Source: Paenibacillus durus ATCC 35681
GTDB lineage: Bacteria > Bacillota > Bacilli > Paenibacillales > Paenibacillaceae
NCBI RefSeq assembly: GCF_000993825.1
Contig: NZ_CP011114.1
Location: 3,782,001-3,846,000 of the forward strand
Direction of reading: 5' to 3'
Length of the DNA stretch: 64,000 bases
Shown here: one piece after another, positions 62,197 to 64,000 of the stretch
Layout of the letters: each line of letters opens with the position of its first letter
How positions within the stretch are numbered: position 1 is the first letter of the stretch
Translations under genes and position numbers: made by a program
Notes under the pieces: generated by a model
The model's database searches: none
What the model saw: only the letters and a program-made list of their open reading frames with translations
What the model was told of the DNA's origin: nothing

Positions 62197-62502
62197 TCCG
62201 GCAACACACTCCTATTACTCATTTGCCCGTGCTTTCCGCCAAATCCGGCAGCATGCCACGGATATTCATTATTATACATGATCATCAGGCTTAATTCATA
62301 AATCCGCCAAAGGGATGACAACATTGTAAGCTTTTACGCGGCGGTTCTACCAGCAAAGTAAAAAAAGGCATATGCCGCCCCGCCCTCACGTAAAGTACAA
62401 GTAGCGATTGTCCACGCCTTCCAGGGAAGGTGTCTCTTCATTTTTCATTTCTGTCCGCCCTGATCTTTGCAAGCCGGGAGCGGAATTGGAGGTGCAGATT
62501 TC
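62197..62502. other. Divergent intergenic region
   Basis: 306 bp separating a minus-strand operon from the MFS gene. A short A-run followed by GGCATATGCC at 62360-62380 and CCTTCCAGGGAAGG at 62428-62441 are small palindromes that could bind a regulator of the transporter. No other signal recognised. Confidence 0.4.
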
Positions 62503-63705
62503 TTGAAAACCGCGCTATGGCTGTATCTGTTCTTGTTCCTTGCATACTTTGATCTGCATGCGCAGTATCCCATTCTGACACCCTTTGCTCTCTCGCTGGG
62601 CGCCGGACCGGCCTTTATCGGCTGGATGATGGGCATGTATTCGCTCACGCATCTCCCGGGGAATCTGCTCGCCGGTGTGCTAATCGACCGAAAGGGCAGC
62701 CGCCGCTATATCGTCTACAGTCTGATCGCGGCGGGAGCGATACTGCTGCTCCAGGCATATGCCCGCCTGCCGTGGCATCTGCTGCTCTTCAGGGCGGCCA
62801 GCGGGTTTGCGCTAGCTTTCCTCTCCCCCGCCTGTATGGCGCTGCTCGCTTCGCTGTCGGGCGATTCGGTGAGGCAAGGCAAATATATGTCCGGCCAGGG
62901 GATTGTGCATACACTTGCCTCCGTCCTCTCGCCGGCAGCAGGCGCTTTCATCGTGGCCAAAGCCGGCTTCTCCGGCACGTTCCTGAGCCTTGGCTGGCTG
63001 CTGATCGCCACCGGCGTAATGGCATACTTCAGCGTGCCGAAGGCTGCCCGAAAGCTCCCGGCGCAGGCCGTCAGCTCTGCGGCAGTAGACGGCGGCTCCG
63101 CAACCGAAACGCGGCTCTCCCCGAACTCAGGCTCAGTGGTGGCGGTTCCCTTCCGCTACCTCCTGCTGCCGTTCTTCATCGCCTCTGCGCAGGGCGTGCT
63201 CTTCTTCGAGCTTCCCCTTTCCCAGACCCGTAACGGAAGCGACGGTATCCTTTCGACGGGCATCCTGCTCTCACTGCTTAGTCTAGGTGCGCTTATCACG
63301 CTGAGCATGCTGTTTCTGAACCGTCTGTCCGTGCTCTTGCGGATCGGCGCGGCGCTGCTCGGTATGGCGCTCTGCTTCTTCGCACTCGCCGCTATTCCCT
63401 CCATTCCTCCAGCGGTTGTCCTATTTCTGCTCGGCACCGCGAAAGGAGTGCTGTTCCCGGCAATGGCCTCGCTGTTCATCGGCATCAGCGGCCCTGGACG
63501 TATGGGGCGGACTTTCTCGCTGCAGTCGATCGCGACCTCCCTTGGCGCCTTCGCCGGACCCGTCGCTGCCGGACAGCTGCGGGGGATGGTCTCGCCGTAC
63601 TTCATTGCCTTTCTGCTGCTGATGACGGCGCTGCTGCTGCTTCCGTCTTTCGGTTCGGGCAAGCTTTCCGCCTATCATCCGGATTGGAACGGCCGGGCGG
63701 CCTGA
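62503..63705 (+). CDS. MFS transporter
   Basis: 400 aa from a TTG at 62503, selected because GGAGG lies 9 nt upstream; the frame extends 12 codons further without a ribosome site. Twelve membrane helices with the loop GVLIDRKGSRRYIVYS between helices 2 and 3, the classic MFS motif A. Likely a drug or metabolite exporter; substrate not evident. Confidence 0.87.
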   Translation: MKTALWLYLFLFLAYFDLHAQYPILTPFALSLGAGPAFIGWMMGMYSLTHLPGNLLAGVLIDRKGSRRYIVYSLIAAGAILLLQAYARLPWHLLLFRAASGFALAFLSPACMALLASLSGDSVRQGKYMSGQGIVHTLASVLSPAAGAFIVAKAGFSGTFLSLGWLLIATGVMAYFSVPKAARKLPAQAVSSAAVDGGSATETRLSPNSGSVVAVPFRYLLLPFFIASAQGVLFFELPLSQTRNGSDGILSTGILLSLLSLGALITLSMLFLNRLSVLLRIGAALLGMALCFFALAAIPSIPPAVVLFLLGTAKGVLFPAMASLFIGISGPGRMGRTFSLQSIATSLGAFAGPVAAGQLRGMVSPYFIAFLLLMTALLLLPSFGSGKLSAYHPDWNGRAA

Positions 63706-63844
63706 CACGTACACCGCCAGCATTCTCCCCAAAAAGCATGATGTCTGCTTCATATACAATGGGCAGGGATACAAACCCGGTGGATGAATTGACATATAAT
63801 ACCGTGTAGTTAAGAATCCACTGCGAAAGAGAGTTGAACTGTAA

Positions 63845-63955
63845 ATGTCCAATCCTTGCTGTCCTAAACCTATTGTCGCTCCATGTTGCCCTACTTCTGC
63901 CGGCATCATTCTGGTTCTCTTCATTCTGCTGGTTATCATTCTTAAAACTTTCTGA
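63845..63955 (+). CDS. YjcZ-like small sporulation membrane peptide
   Basis: 36 aa: a Cys/Pro-rich head (NPCCPKPIVAPCCP) and one C-terminal membrane helix (IILVLFILLVIILKTF). This layout is that of the YjcZ family of tiny spore-associated peptides in Bacillales, often missed in annotation. AGAGAG precedes the ATG by about 10 nt. Confidence 0.7.
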   Translation: MSNPCCPKPIVAPCCPTSAGIILVLFILLVIILKTF

Positions 63956-64000
63956 TAATATCCAGCCGCTTCTCTATCAAAGTGTAAATCTCGCGCAATC

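Overview
The window looks like a chromosomal segment of a Paenibacillus-type member of the Bacillales. The backbone is GC-rich and carries Gram-positive genes: a YesM/YesN-like sensor pair, YuzB, YutI- and YutJ-like proteins, CtaA, SpoVB/MurJ-type flippase, class B PBPs, an S-box riboswitch and a YjcZ-like sporulation peptide. It also carries futalosine-pathway menaquinone genes. No rRNA, tRNA or CRISPR was seen.

Region 1 (1-10.85 kb, all minus strand) is a carbohydrate locus: histidine kinase, AraC-type response regulator, sugar-binding lipoprotein, and a very large secreted glycosidase. The glycosidase runs off the left edge and joins a GH27/clan-D-like half to a GH31 half through several carbohydrate-binding modules.

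Region 2 (about 11.1-17.7 kb) is an AT-rich transition zone of accessory genes: two P-loop kinases, two methyltransferases, an APH-like kinase and a signal peptidase. It contains one intact IS3-family element (13347-14642) next to a degenerate recombination site and a truncated cupin gene.

Region 3 (about 17.7-41.3 kb) is the main discovery. It is an array of small AT-rich genes, nearly all on the minus strand, each followed by a 112-171 bp palindromic repeat that reads RYYYAAC...GTTRRRY-like on the coding strand. I count 23 full repeats and several truncated ones. These have the properties of integron attC sites. Decisively, the boxes that match are the two bounding the same cassette, not the two ends of one repeat: nine cassettes have perfect 9-10 bp inverted repeats across neighbouring sites. 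That is what excision and integration of circular cassettes predicts. No integrase gene lies in the window, so this is a CALIN-type (integrase-less) cassette array in a Gram-positive host. Its cargo includes a TIR protein, a second TIR-like split gene, DUF4145/HEPN, NUDIX, cytidine deaminase, peptidase E, 5'-nucleotidase, methyltransferase, DUF5071, DUF4240, DUF6933 and many unknowns, several visibly decaying.

Region 4 (about 42-64 kb) returns to the GC-rich core: an IscA/ErpA-like protein, mqnE, a YutJ-like NADH dehydrogenase, yuzB, yutI-like NifU, metNPQ with its SAM riboswitch, an HEPN protein, a UbiD-like decarboxylase (probable menaquinone step), ctaA, a thioredoxin-like protein, a SpoVB/MurJ flippase, DUF456, a Cof-type HAD phosphatase, two tandem PBP2 paralogs, a transglutaminase-domain protein, an MFS transporter and a YjcZ-like peptide.
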